Positions 1 through 7,500 of a stretch of 7,500 nucleotides of DNA are shown here, in pieces. The stretch's first letter is position 1. Every line of letters starts with the position of its first letter. The stretch comes from an uncultured Actinomycetes bacterium (lineage in GTDB: Bacteria; Actinomycetota; Thermoleophilia; Miltoncostaeales; Miltoncostaeaceae). Where the stretch lies: the NCBI GenBank assembly GCA_903928615.1, contig CAIYRJ010000220.1, forward strand, positions 1 to 7,500, given 5' to 3'. A program made the translations under genes and the position numbers. A model generated the notes under the pieces. The model worked only from the letters and a program-made list of their open reading frames with translations. It searched no databases and had not been told where the DNA came from.

Positions 1-1
1 G

Positions 2-1671
<1,670 letters not shown>

Positions 1672-1676
1672 GCCGC

Positions 1677-2954
1677 ATGGCCGACGCGCCGGCGGACGCC
1701 CGCAGCCGGGAGCTCTACGACCGCGCCCGGCACGTGCTGGTGGGCGGGGTCAACTCACCCGTGCGCGCCATGCGCGGCATCGGGCGCGAGCCGCTGTTCA
1801 TCGACCGCGCCGAGGGCGCGTACGTCTGGGACGCCGACGGCAACCGCTACGTGGACTTCCTCGCCACGTGGGGGCCGGCCATCACCGGGCATGCCGACCC
1901 GATGGTGATCGGCGATGTGCGCGATGCCCTGGCCCGCGGCACCTCGTACGGCGCGCCCACCGAGCGCGAGGTGCTCTTCGCCGAGTCGGTGGCCGAGGCG
2001 TTCCCGTCGATCGAGAGGCTGCGCATGACCTCCTCGGGCAGCGAGGCCGTGATGGGCGCGGTGCGCCTGGCCCGCGCCGCCACCGGGCGCGAGGCCATCG
2101 TGAAGGCCGAGGGCGGCTATCACGGCGCGATCGACGGCCTGCTCGCGCAGGCCGGCAGCGGGGCGACCACCCTGGGCGTGCCGACCAGCCCGGGCGTCAC
2201 CGCCGGGGCCACGGCCGCCACGCGCCTCGTGCCCTACAACGACCTGGCGGCGGCCGAGGCGGCGCTCGAGGGCGCGGCGGCCATCATCATCGAGCCCATC
2301 GCCGGCAACATGGGCGTGGTGCCGCCGGCACCCGGGTACCTCGAGGGGCTTCGCGCCGCGTGCGACCGCACCGGTGCCCTGCTGATCCTCGACGAGGTCA
2401 TCACCGGGTTCCGCGTGGCGCGCGGCGGGGCGCAGGAGCTCTACGGCGTGCGCGCCGACCTCACGTGCCTCGGCAAGGTGATCGGCGGCGGCCTACCCGT
2501 GGGCGCATTCGGTGGGCGCGCCGACGTGATGTCCGAGCTCGCCCCTGAGGGCCCCTGCTACCAGGCCGGCACCCTCTCGGGGAACCCGCTCGCCACCACC
2601 GCGGGGCTGGCGGTGCTCTGCCGGCTGGCCGAGCCCGGCATCTACGACCGCCTCGAGGAGGGTGGGCAGCGGCTCGAGCGGGTGATCGCCGACAGCGGCG
2701 CGCCGGTGACGATGAACCGCGTCGGCTCGATGCTCACGCCGTTCTTCACCGACGCCACGGTCACCGACTACGCCGGCGCCACGGCCTGCGACACGGACAT
2801 GTACGCCGCGGTGGCCCGGGGCCTGCTGGCCCGCGGCGTGTACCCGCCGCCGTCGCAGTTCGAGGCGTGGTTCGTGAGCACGTGCCACGGCGATGAGGAG
2901 TTCGACGCCCTGGCCGCGGCGCTGGACGGCGCCCTCGAGGAGGCCCGGGCGTGA
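1677..2954 (+). CDS. hemL: Glutamate-1-semialdehyde 2,1-aminomutase
   Basis: This is a 425-residue PLP enzyme of fold-type I (class III aminotransferase family), a normal length for HemL (E. coli about 426). It converts glutamate-1-semialdehyde to 5-aminolevulinate, the substrate of the upstream HemB, so the organism uses the C5 route through glutamyl-tRNA. Visible marks are GGVNSPVRA at 23-31, SSGSEA at 119-124 for phosphate binding, EGGYHG at 145-150, the PLP-ring aspartate D239 in ILDEVITGFR, the Schiff-base lysine K267 in TCLGKVIGGG, and AGTLSGNP at 297-304. The ATG at 1677 lies 5 nt after the ahbAB stop with only a weak GGTGGG upstream (1662-1667), so translation probably depends on re-initiation after ahbAB. 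An in-frame upstream extension is merely the ahbAB sequence read in another frame. All key catalytic residues are present and the gene looks intact. Confidence 0.97.
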   Translation: MADAPADARSRELYDRARHVLVGGVNSPVRAMRGIGREPLFIDRAEGAYVWDADGNRYVDFLATWGPAITGHADPMVIGDVRDALARGTSYGAPTEREVLFAESVAEAFPSIERLRMTSSGSEAVMGAVRLARAATGREAIVKAEGGYHGAIDGLLAQAGSGATTLGVPTSPGVTAGATAATRLVPYNDLAAAEAALEGAAAIIIEPIAGNMGVVPPAPGYLEGLRAACDRTGALLILDEVITGFRVARGGAQELYGVRADLTCLGKVIGGGLPVGAFGGRADVMSELAPEGPCYQAGTLSGNPLATTAGLAVLCRLAEPGIYDRLEEGGQRLERVIADSGAPVTMNRVGSMLTPFFTDATVTDYAGATACDTDMYAAVARGLLARGVYPPPSQFEAWFVSTCHGDEEFDALAAALDGALEEARA

Positions 2955-3475
2955 TCGGCGCCACGGCCGACCGCGTGAGCGAGGTGCTGGCCGAGCAGCC
3001 GGCCCTTGCCGGACGCACCACGGATGCCGACGAGGTGGTGGTGCCGCTGGTGAGCCCGCCGCTGCCGCGCGAGAACGCCCTGGGGTTCGAGCTGATCCTC
3101 GAGGGCTTCCTGCTGCACCACGGGCGACCGCGCCACGTGGACAACGTGCCCATGGGCGCGGCGGTGCTGGCGGGGGACTACTGCTACGCGCAGGGGCTGG
3201 TGCGCATCGCGGCCACCGGCGACCTCGCCATGGTCGAGGCGCTCGGCGACCTGGTGGCGCTCTCGGCCGCCGCGGTGGCGGCCGGCCGCGAAGAGGACCT
3301 GCTGCCGCTCTGGCGCTGCACCGCGGCAGCGGTGTCCGGGGAGTCGGGACCCGGGACGGCCGACGCCGTGCGGGCCGCGCGGGCCGCCCTTCGCGAGGGG
3401 ATCCCCGGTCCCATCCACGAGCTCGCGGCGGGGCTCCCGCCCGCGCCCGCCCTCGAGGAGGCCCTCACGCGATGA
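2951..3475 (+). CDS. Small helical protein, possible vestigial polyprenyl diphosphate synthase-like
   Basis: I do not recognise this 174-residue protein with certainty. It is rich in Ala, Leu and Glu, has no signal peptide or clear membrane helix, and is probably helical and cytosolic. Residues about 45-115 resemble the middle of trans-isoprenyl diphosphate synthases: HHGRPR at 56-61 resembles the RRGxP turn, AVLAGDYCYAQGL at 71-83 resembles the AVLAGDYLLARAL helix, and a following helix ends in AGREEDL like the usual EGE-L segment. The first Asp-rich motif that should precede RRGxP is replaced by ELILEGFLL, and neither the GGKRLRP motif nor the second DDxxD is present, so classical synthase catalysis is unlikely. 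The GTG start overlaps the hemL stop (GTGA) and has AGGAGG (2938-2943) 7 nt upstream. Its stop overlaps the ubiD start. Coupling to a prenyl-arene decarboxylase supports a quinone-related or accessory role, but this is inference. Confidence 0.8.
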   Translation: MIGATADRVSEVLAEQPALAGRTTDADEVVVPLVSPPLPRENALGFELILEGFLLHHGRPRHVDNVPMGAAVLAGDYCYAQGLVRIAATGDLAMVEALGDLVALSAAAVAAGREEDLLPLWRCTAAAVSGESGPGTADAVRAARAALREGIPGPIHELAAGLPPAPALEEALTR

Positions 3476-4917
3476 AGGACATGCGCGAGTGGATCGATGC
3501 CCTGCGCGGCATCGGCGAGCTGCACGAGGTGACGGCCGAGGTGGACCCGCACCTGGAGATCACCGAGATCTCCGACCGGGTGATGAAGGCCGGTGGCCCG
3601 GCGCTGCTCTTCACCAACGTGAAGGGCTCCGACCTGCCGGTGCTCATCAACCAGTTCGGCTCGGAGCGCCGCATGGCCATGGGCCTCGGCGGCGAGAGCC
3701 TCGACGAGATCGCCGGGCGCATCGCCGAGATCGCCGAGATGCAGCCGCCGCAGGGCCTCATGGACAAGGTGAAGGCGCTCGGCAAGCTCAAGGACCTGGC
3801 ATCGCTCGGCACGAAGTCGGTGAAGTCGGGGCCGTGCCAGGAGGTCGTGCTGCGCGGCGACGAGGTGGACCTCGACCTGCTGCCGATCCTCACCTGCTGG
3901 CCGGGCGATGGCGGACCGTTCGTCACCCTCCCGCTGGTGTTCAGCAACGACCCGCGCACCGGCACGCGCAACTGCGGCATGTACCGCGTGCAGAAGGTCG
4001 ACCGGAACACCTGCATGATGCACTGGCAGATCCACAAGGACGGCCGCCAGCACCTGCTCGACTCCCAGGGCCGCGTGCCCGTGGCGGTGGTCATCGGCAC
4101 CGACCCGGCCGTCACCTACTCGGCCACCGCGCCGCTCCCCCCGGCCCTCGACGAGATGATGTTCGCGGGGTTCCTGCGCGGCGACCGCGTGGAGATGGTG
4201 AAGGCGGTAACCCAGGACATCGAGGTGCCGGCCCACGCCGAGGTGGTGCTCGAGGGCTACGTCGACGCCTCGGACATCCGCGACGAGGGCCCGTTCGGCG
4301 ACCACACCGGCTTCTACACGCCGGTGGACCAGTACCCGGCGTTCCACGTGACCGGCCTCACCATGCGCCGCGACGCCATCTACTCCACGACCATCGTCGG
4401 CATGCCCCCAATGGAGGACTACTGGCTGGGCAAGGCCACCGAGCGCCTCTTCCTGCCGCTCATCCGCATGACGGTGCCCGACCTCGTGGACATGAACCTC
4501 CCGCTCGAGGGCGTGTTCCACAACTGCGCGATCGTGTCGGTGCGCAAGCGGTACCCCGGCCACGCGAAGAAGCTCATCAACGCCGTGTGGGGCCTGGGCC
4601 TGCTCTCGCTCACCCGGTGCCTGATCGTGGTGGACGAGGACATCGACGTGCACGACGTGTCGCAGGTGGCGTTCCGCGCCTTCTCGAACGTCGACCCGAA
4701 GCGCGACGTGCTGGTGATGGAGGGCCCGGTGGACGCCCTCGACCACGCCGCGCCATGGCCCGCATACGGGGCCAAGATCGGCTTCGACGCCACCGCGAAG
4801 TGGGAGGGCGAGGGGCAGGTGCGCCCCTGGCCCGAGGAGATCCGCATGTCCGACGAGGTGCGCGAGGCGGTCACCGCCAGGTGGGCGGAATTCGGAATCC
4901 GCCTGCCTGAGGCATAG
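3472..4917 (+). CDS. ubiD: UbiD-family prenylated-FMN decarboxylase, probably menaquinone biosynthesis (MqnL-like)
   Basis: This 481-residue protein is close in length to E. coli UbiD (497) and similar along its whole length. UbiD enzymes decarboxylate prenylated aromatic acids using prenylated FMN supplied by UbiX. Expected cofactor and metal residues are visible: N167 and R172 in RNCGMYRVQ, H188 in WQIHKDG, a glutamate in AEVVLEG (256-262), and E272/D277 in DEGPFGDHTGFY, matching the Glu-Arg-Glu/Asp catalytic network. RKRYPGHAKK (358-367) and the C-terminal AKIGFDATAKW (434-444) are also family hallmarks. The ATG at 3472 overlaps the previous stop (ATGA), with AGGAGG at 3456-3461 about 10 nt upstream; ATG 3481 is a poorer choice. 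An actinobacterial host and the downstream menaquinol-type bc complex favour decarboxylation in the futalosine menaquinone pathway over ubiquinone synthesis. Substrate is inferred; other UbiD substrates are possible. No ubiX or ubiA is in the window. Confidence 0.9.
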   Translation: MKDMREWIDALRGIGELHEVTAEVDPHLEITEISDRVMKAGGPALLFTNVKGSDLPVLINQFGSERRMAMGLGGESLDEIAGRIAEIAEMQPPQGLMDKVKALGKLKDLASLGTKSVKSGPCQEVVLRGDEVDLDLLPILTCWPGDGGPFVTLPLVFSNDPRTGTRNCGMYRVQKVDRNTCMMHWQIHKDGRQHLLDSQGRVPVAVVIGTDPAVTYSATAPLPPALDEMMFAGFLRGDRVEMVKAVTQDIEVPAHAEVVLEGYVDASDIRDEGPFGDHTGFYTPVDQYPAFHVTGLTMRRDAIYSTTIVGMPPMEDYWLGKATERLFLPLIRMTVPDLVDMNLPLEGVFHNCAIVSVRKRYPGHAKKLINAVWGLGLLSLTRCLIVVDEDIDVHDVSQVAFRAFSNVDPKRDVLVMEGPVDALDHAAPWPAYGAKIGFDATAKWEGEGQVRPWPEEIRMSDEVREAVTARWAEFGIRLPEA

Positions 4918-4926
4918 ATGACGTGC

Positions 4927-4960
4927 GGGGCGTCCCCCCGGTGCCGGGACAACCGGCCCC
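4927..4960 (+). terminator. GC-rich stem-loop after ubiD, possible non-canonical terminator
   Basis: GGGGC (4927-4931) can pair with GCCCC (4956-4960), enclosing GTCCC (4932-4936) paired with GGGAC (4946-4950). An alternative inner stem pairs CCGGT (4938-4942) with ACCGG (4952-4956). The structure begins 9 nt after the ubiD stop, where a terminator would be expected. No T-run follows directly; the nearest is TTTT at 4981-4984, about 20 nt downstream. It is therefore not a standard intrinsic terminator, and could be a weak terminator or a 3'-end stabilising hairpin. Confidence 0.35.
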
Positions 4961-4986
4961 ACCTACCCCCGGAATCGCGCTTTTCC

Positions 4987-5010
4987 CCTCGGATCGGGCT
5001 TGCCTCGGAT
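4987..5010 (+). repeat. Direct repeat CCTCGGAT x2 upstream of qcrA, candidate operator
   Basis: CCTCGGAT occurs at 4987-4994 and again at 5003-5010, a 16-nt period, with a partial third copy CCTCG at 5013-5017. The pair lies 38-61 nt before the qcrA start, where promoter elements should be, so it could bind a regulator of the bc complex. An 8-nt repeat in a GC-rich gap of this size can arise by chance, so the functional reading is tentative. Confidence 0.35.
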
Positions 5011-5029
5011 AACCTCGTGTGCCTAATGA
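5000..5029 (+). promoter_or_regulatory. Candidate qcrA promoter elements
   Basis: Two readings are possible. One uses TTGCCT (5000-5005) as -35 and TAATGA (5024-5029) as -10, separated by 18 nt; this would start transcription almost at the ribosome binding site. The other uses TAACCT (5010-5015), which fits the TANNNT -10 common in actinobacteria, with no clear -35 and a leader of about 25 nt that includes the whole Shine-Dalgarno. The second leaves a more usual leader. Neither is strong. Confidence 0.3.
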
Positions 5030-5037
5030 ACGTCTAC

Positions 5038-5042
5038 GGAGG
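5038..5042 (+). promoter_or_regulatory. Strong Shine-Dalgarno of qcrA
   Basis: GGAGG lies 5 nt before the GTG at 5048. It decides this start over the GTG at 5019, which is in another frame and opens a peptide with no family resemblance. Confidence 0.8.
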
Positions 5043-5047
5043 TTGGA

Positions 5048-5917
5048 GTGGCTGAGGACGAGCCGAAGAACGGCACGCCCGGTTCGCAGAGCGGTCCCTA
5101 CCAGGGCCCGCGCGCGGCCGACTTCACCCCTGAGCCGGATCATTCCGACGACCCCGGCTACGTCACGCGCACGCGCTTCCTCTCGAACGCCGCGTTCGCG
5201 GGCGGCGGGGTGCTCGCCGCGGCGATCCTGGTGCCCGTCGTCGGCTTCGCCGTCGCCAGCCCGCTCCAGGGCGAGGACTACCGCTGGGTCGACATCGGCC
5301 CGGCCAGCGACTACCTGAAGAACCCGCCGCCCTACCCCAACCCCACGCCGTCCACCAAGATCGGCGAGGTCGCCTCGCTGGCGGTTTCGGGCCCGTCGTC
5401 CGACGCCGACCGCCGCATCTACGTGGTGTACGGCCTCAAGGACCCCACCACCCGGCCGCAGCCGACCCCGGGCCAGCCCGCCGCCGAGTTCGAGGCGCAG
5501 TTCGCCAAGTGGGCCAGCAGCCTGCGCGCCGACGACTTCGACCTCATCGCCATCTGGAACCGCTGCGCCCACCTGGGCTGCCCGGTGGCGTACTCGCCGG
5601 GAAGCGCCGGCTACGTGTGCCCCTGCCACGGCGGCGCGTACGACTCGCGCGGACTGGTGACCGGTGGCCCGCCGCCGCGCCCGCTCGACCGCGTGGACAT
5701 CAAGATCGTCGACCAGAGCAAGAAGTTCGAGCCGCAGGACGTCGAGGCCGGCAAGGACCGCATCCCGCTGGCCGTCGCGGCGAAGAGCAACAACCCGAAC
5801 CTCCGGGTGCTTGTCGGCAAGCCGTACTCGATCGACCAGCAGCAGCAGTCCTTCCCGCTGTCAGGGCCCGGCGAGCCTGTCTCGGGCACCCTCTCCCACC
5901 TCTACCCGTTCCAGTAG
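5048..5917 (+). CDS. qcrA: Rieske iron-sulfur subunit of menaquinol-cytochrome c reductase
   Basis: This 289-residue subunit takes an electron from menaquinol at the Qo site of the bc complex and passes it to cytochrome c. The Rieske boxes are intact: C173-A-H175-L-G-C178 and C191-P-C193-H194. C173, H175, C191 and H194 should bind the [2Fe-2S] cluster, and C178-C193 should form the stabilising disulfide. The Pro loop GGPPPRPL is at 206-213. A polar, probably disordered N-terminus (1-39) leads to TRTRFLS at 40-46, which looks like a twin-arginine signal with the second Arg replaced by Thr, then one membrane anchor at about 48-71. The protein is much longer than B. subtilis QcrA (about 167): extra material includes the N-terminus, a Pro/Gln-rich insert between about 92 and 165, and a tail after about 226 containing QQQQ (264-267). 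It heads qcrABC with its own ribosome binding site. The identification is secure. Confidence 0.94.
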   Translation: MAEDEPKNGTPGSQSGPYQGPRAADFTPEPDHSDDPGYVTRTRFLSNAAFAGGGVLAAAILVPVVGFAVASPLQGEDYRWVDIGPASDYLKNPPPYPNPTPSTKIGEVASLAVSGPSSDADRRIYVVYGLKDPTTRPQPTPGQPAAEFEAQFAKWASSLRADDFDLIAIWNRCAHLGCPVAYSPGSAGYVCPCHGGAYDSRGLVTGGPPPRPLDRVDIKIVDQSKKFEPQDVEAGKDRIPLAVAAKSNNPNLRVLVGKPYSIDQQQQSFPLSGPGEPVSGTLSHLYPFQ

Positions 5918-5926
5918 GAGCCGACG

Positions 5927-6760
5927 GTGACGACCAAGGACATCGGGCCCAAGAACCCCGTCCAGAAGGGCACAGAAGCCACCATCGACTACGTCGACGA
6001 GCGGTCGGGCATCAAGACCGGCACTCGGTGGTTCCTGTTCCGCAACATCCCCGCGGGCACCAGCTGGTTCCAGACCCTGGGCTTCACCGCCATGGTGGTG
6101 TTCGGCATGCAGGCCATCACGGGGATCATCCTCGCGATGTACTACGTGCCCGACACCAAGGGTGGCGCGTACCAGAGCATCGAGTACATCACCAACGAGG
6201 TCACCTGGGGCTGGCTCGTGCGCGGCATGCACAAGTGGGGCGCCTCGGTGATGATCATCGTGGTGTTCCTGCACATGGCGCGAGTATTCATATGGGGCGC
6301 CTACAAGTACCCGCGTGAGCTCACGTGGGTCACGGGATCCATCCTGCTCCTGCTCACCATGTTCATGGGCCTCACCGGCTACCTGCTGGTGTGGGACCAG
6401 AAGGCCTACTGGGCCACGGTGGTGGCGGTGAACATCTTCGCGAGCGCCCCGATCGTGGGCCCCTACATCGGCGACATCCTGCGCGCCGGCCCCGAGTTCG
6501 GGCCAGCCACGCTATCGCGCTTCTATTCGATACATATGCTCGTCATACCCGGGGCCATAGCCACCTTCATAGGCCTGCACCTGTACTTCATCGTGCGCCT
6601 GGGCATCTCCGAGCCGCCGTGGTCGAAGCGCCGCCTGCGCATCGAGCGGGATGAGGAGGACGCCCGCCGTGCCGCCGCGCGCGAGAAGGCCAAGGCGCTG
6701 CCCGGCAGCGTGAACTACCCGGCGAGCTGGCCCGTGGAGGCCAAGGAGGGCGCCCGATGA
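5927..6760 (+). CDS. qcrB: Cytochrome b6-like subunit of the bc complex (four-helix cytochrome b)
   Basis: This 277-residue membrane protein matches the N-terminal four-helix half of cytochrome b, as in cytochrome b6 and B. subtilis QcrB. Likely helices are about 46-72, 104-124, 136-156 and 198-224. Haem b ligands are H102/H116 and H203/H218; the 14- and 15-residue spacings are the b6 pattern, whereas mitochondrial cytochrome b has 14 in both. KYPRELTWVTG (127-137) and YLLVWDQKAYWA (152-163) are family motifs. The polypeptide has no cysteine; the position matching Cys35 of b6 is T50, so a covalent haem c_n is not expected. A charged tail of about 47 residues follows GISEPP (226-231), where b6 usually ends. 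GTG 5927 has AGGAG (5916-5920), overlapping the qcrA stop, 6 nt upstream. The stop overlaps the qcrC start (ATGA). Two patches of rare codons are described in the findings. Confidence 0.94.
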   Translation: MTTKDIGPKNPVQKGTEATIDYVDERSGIKTGTRWFLFRNIPAGTSWFQTLGFTAMVVFGMQAITGIILAMYYVPDTKGGAYQSIEYITNEVTWGWLVRGMHKWGASVMIIVVFLHMARVFIWGAYKYPRELTWVTGSILLLLTMFMGLTGYLLVWDQKAYWATVVAVNIFASAPIVGPYIGDILRAGPEFGPATLSRFYSIHMLVIPGAIATFIGLHLYFIVRLGISEPPWSKRRLRIERDEEDARRAAAREKAKALPGSVNYPASWPVEAKEGAR

Positions 6761-7494
6761 AGCCCGCCGACAAGAAGGCCTACGACAAGGACTACGCGCA
6801 GGCGAAGAAGACCGGCAAGCCGTTCTTCCCCTACGCGATCTACAAGGACACGGTGATCGCCGGCCTCACGGTCATCGCGATCATCGTCCTGGCGATCACG
6901 ATCCGCGTCGAGGTCGGCGAGCCGGTCAACCCGGCCACCACCGACTTCATCCCGCGTCCCGAGTGGTACTTCTACTTCGCGTTCGAGCTGCTGAAGATCT
7001 TCGCGAACCAGAACGTGCTCACGCCGGTGATCATGGCCACCTTCATGGTCCCGAACATCCTGATCATCCTTCTGGTGGTCTGGCCGTTCATCGACCGTGG
7101 CCCCGAGCGCCGCATCTGGAAGCGCCCGTTCGCGCTCGGCCTCACCGTCATCGTCACCGGACTGCTCTGCTACACGACCTGGCTCGGCGCCAACTCGCCC
7201 GCCGGCGTCGCCTCGCAGGGGCTCCCGGTGAGCGGCCTCGACGAGCCGGCCACGAAGGGAATGGCCGTCTACATGGCCAATGGCTGCGGTTCCTGCCACA
7301 TGGTGGCGGGCGTCGGTGCACCCGGACCGGGCCCCGACCTCACCAACGAGGGGGCCAAGGGATGGGACAACGCGAAGATGATCGCGTGGCTCAAGGCACC
7401 GAAGGCGCCGATGCCCTCGTACGCCTCGCTGCCGCCGCAGGAGCTCGAGGACCTGTCCACCTTCCTCAACGGACTGGGAACGAAGTACAAGTAG
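6757..7494 (+). CDS. qcrC: Subunit IV-cytochrome c fusion of the bc complex
   Basis: This 245-residue protein joins the C-terminal three-helix part of cytochrome b to a monohaem cytochrome c, as in B. subtilis QcrC (about 255). Helices are at about 32-50, 88-111 and 125-143. The Qo motif PEWY is at 68-71, followed by FAFELLK, and DRGPERRIWKRP (113-124) closely matches the Bacillus protein. The c domain has C177-G-S-C180-H181 for covalent haem and M219 in KAPMPSYASLP as the probable sixth ligand. Three helices place the C-terminus outside the membrane, where haem c can be attached and can receive the Rieske electron. The ATG overlaps the qcrB stop, with AAGGAGGG (6743-6750) 6 nt upstream. The product completes qcrABC; the electron acceptor (an oxidase or soluble cytochrome c) is not in the window. 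The gene ends 6 bases before the window edge. Confidence 0.94.
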   Translation: MKPADKKAYDKDYAQAKKTGKPFFPYAIYKDTVIAGLTVIAIIVLAITIRVEVGEPVNPATTDFIPRPEWYFYFAFELLKIFANQNVLTPVIMATFMVPNILIILLVVWPFIDRGPERRIWKRPFALGLTVIVTGLLCYTTWLGANSPAGVASQGLPVSGLDEPATKGMAVYMANGCGSCHMVAGVGAPGPGPDLTNEGAKGWDNAKMIAWLKAPKAPMPSYASLPPQELEDLSTFLNGLGTKYK

Positions 7495-7500
7495 GCCTCC

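Larger units (their letters stand above)
4918..5047 (+). other. Intergenic gap between the hem/ubiD operon and qcrABC
   Basis: This 130-base stretch is the only sizeable noncoding region in the window, and its less GC-rich right half contrasts with the coding sequence. It carries a GC-rich stem-loop region on the left and a direct repeat, promoter-like hexamers and the qcrA ribosome binding site on the right. I see no small ORF or RNA gene. It probably separates two transcription units, although read-through from ubiD into qcrA cannot be excluded. Confidence 0.7.

Noticed and set aside
3184..4962. 592-codon open frame on the minus strand opposite ubiD
   Set aside because: It is the complement of a clear UbiD gene; the product is His/Arg/Val/Gly-rich with no family resemblance, as expected from antisense of GC3-rich codons.
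5019..5318. GTG-started open frame of 99 codons in the qcrA leader
   Set aside because: It is in a different frame from qcrA, Arg/Ser/Thr-rich, lacks its own ribosome binding site, and overlaps the Rieske gene.
4871..5629. 252-codon minus-strand open frame across the ubiD-qcrA gap
   Set aside because: It crosses the intergenic region and overlaps confident + strand genes; composition is typical of a shadow and no domain is visible.

Overview
The window is a GC-rich (roughly 70% by eye), gene-dense bacterial segment with every gene on the + strand. GC-ending codons, GTG starts and ATGA/GTGA stop-start overlaps suggest a high-GC actinobacterium. The gene set (menaquinone-type UbiD decarboxylase, siroheme-decarboxylase fusion, Bacillus-like three-gene bc complex) would fit a deep-branching class such as Thermoleophilia, but that placement is inference. 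I see no mobile element, CRISPR array, tRNA or rRNA.

Bases 1-4917 are the end of one long, tightly coupled operon. It holds the 3' part of hemB (porphobilinogen synthase), a fused AhbA-AhbB siroheme decarboxylase, hemL (glutamate-1-semialdehyde aminomutase), a 174-residue protein that weakly resembles a piece of a trans-polyprenyl diphosphate synthase, and a UbiD-family prenylated-FMN decarboxylase that probably acts in menaquinone synthesis. Junctions are 4-nt overlaps or a 5-nt gap, and most downstream Shine-Dalgarno sequences lie inside the preceding gene.

Bases 4918-5047 are the only real intergenic gap. It holds a GC-rich stem-loop, a direct repeat of CCTCGGAT, possible promoter elements, and a strong ribosome binding site for the next gene.

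Bases 5048-7494 are a qcrABC operon for a menaquinol:cytochrome c oxidoreductase. It encodes an extended Rieske protein, a b6-type four-helix cytochrome b, and a subunit IV-like three-helix protein fused to a monohaem cytochrome c, the Bacillus layout.

Together the segment joins haem supply, menaquinone supply and the complex that uses both. The points most worth checking are: the siroheme decarboxylase fusion between hemB and hemL, which suggests the siroheme-dependent haem route; the small prenyl-synthase-like protein lacking the Asp-rich catalytic motifs; and a b6-type cytochrome b with no cysteine at all, so without the covalent haem c_n expected in b6f and Bacillus relatives.
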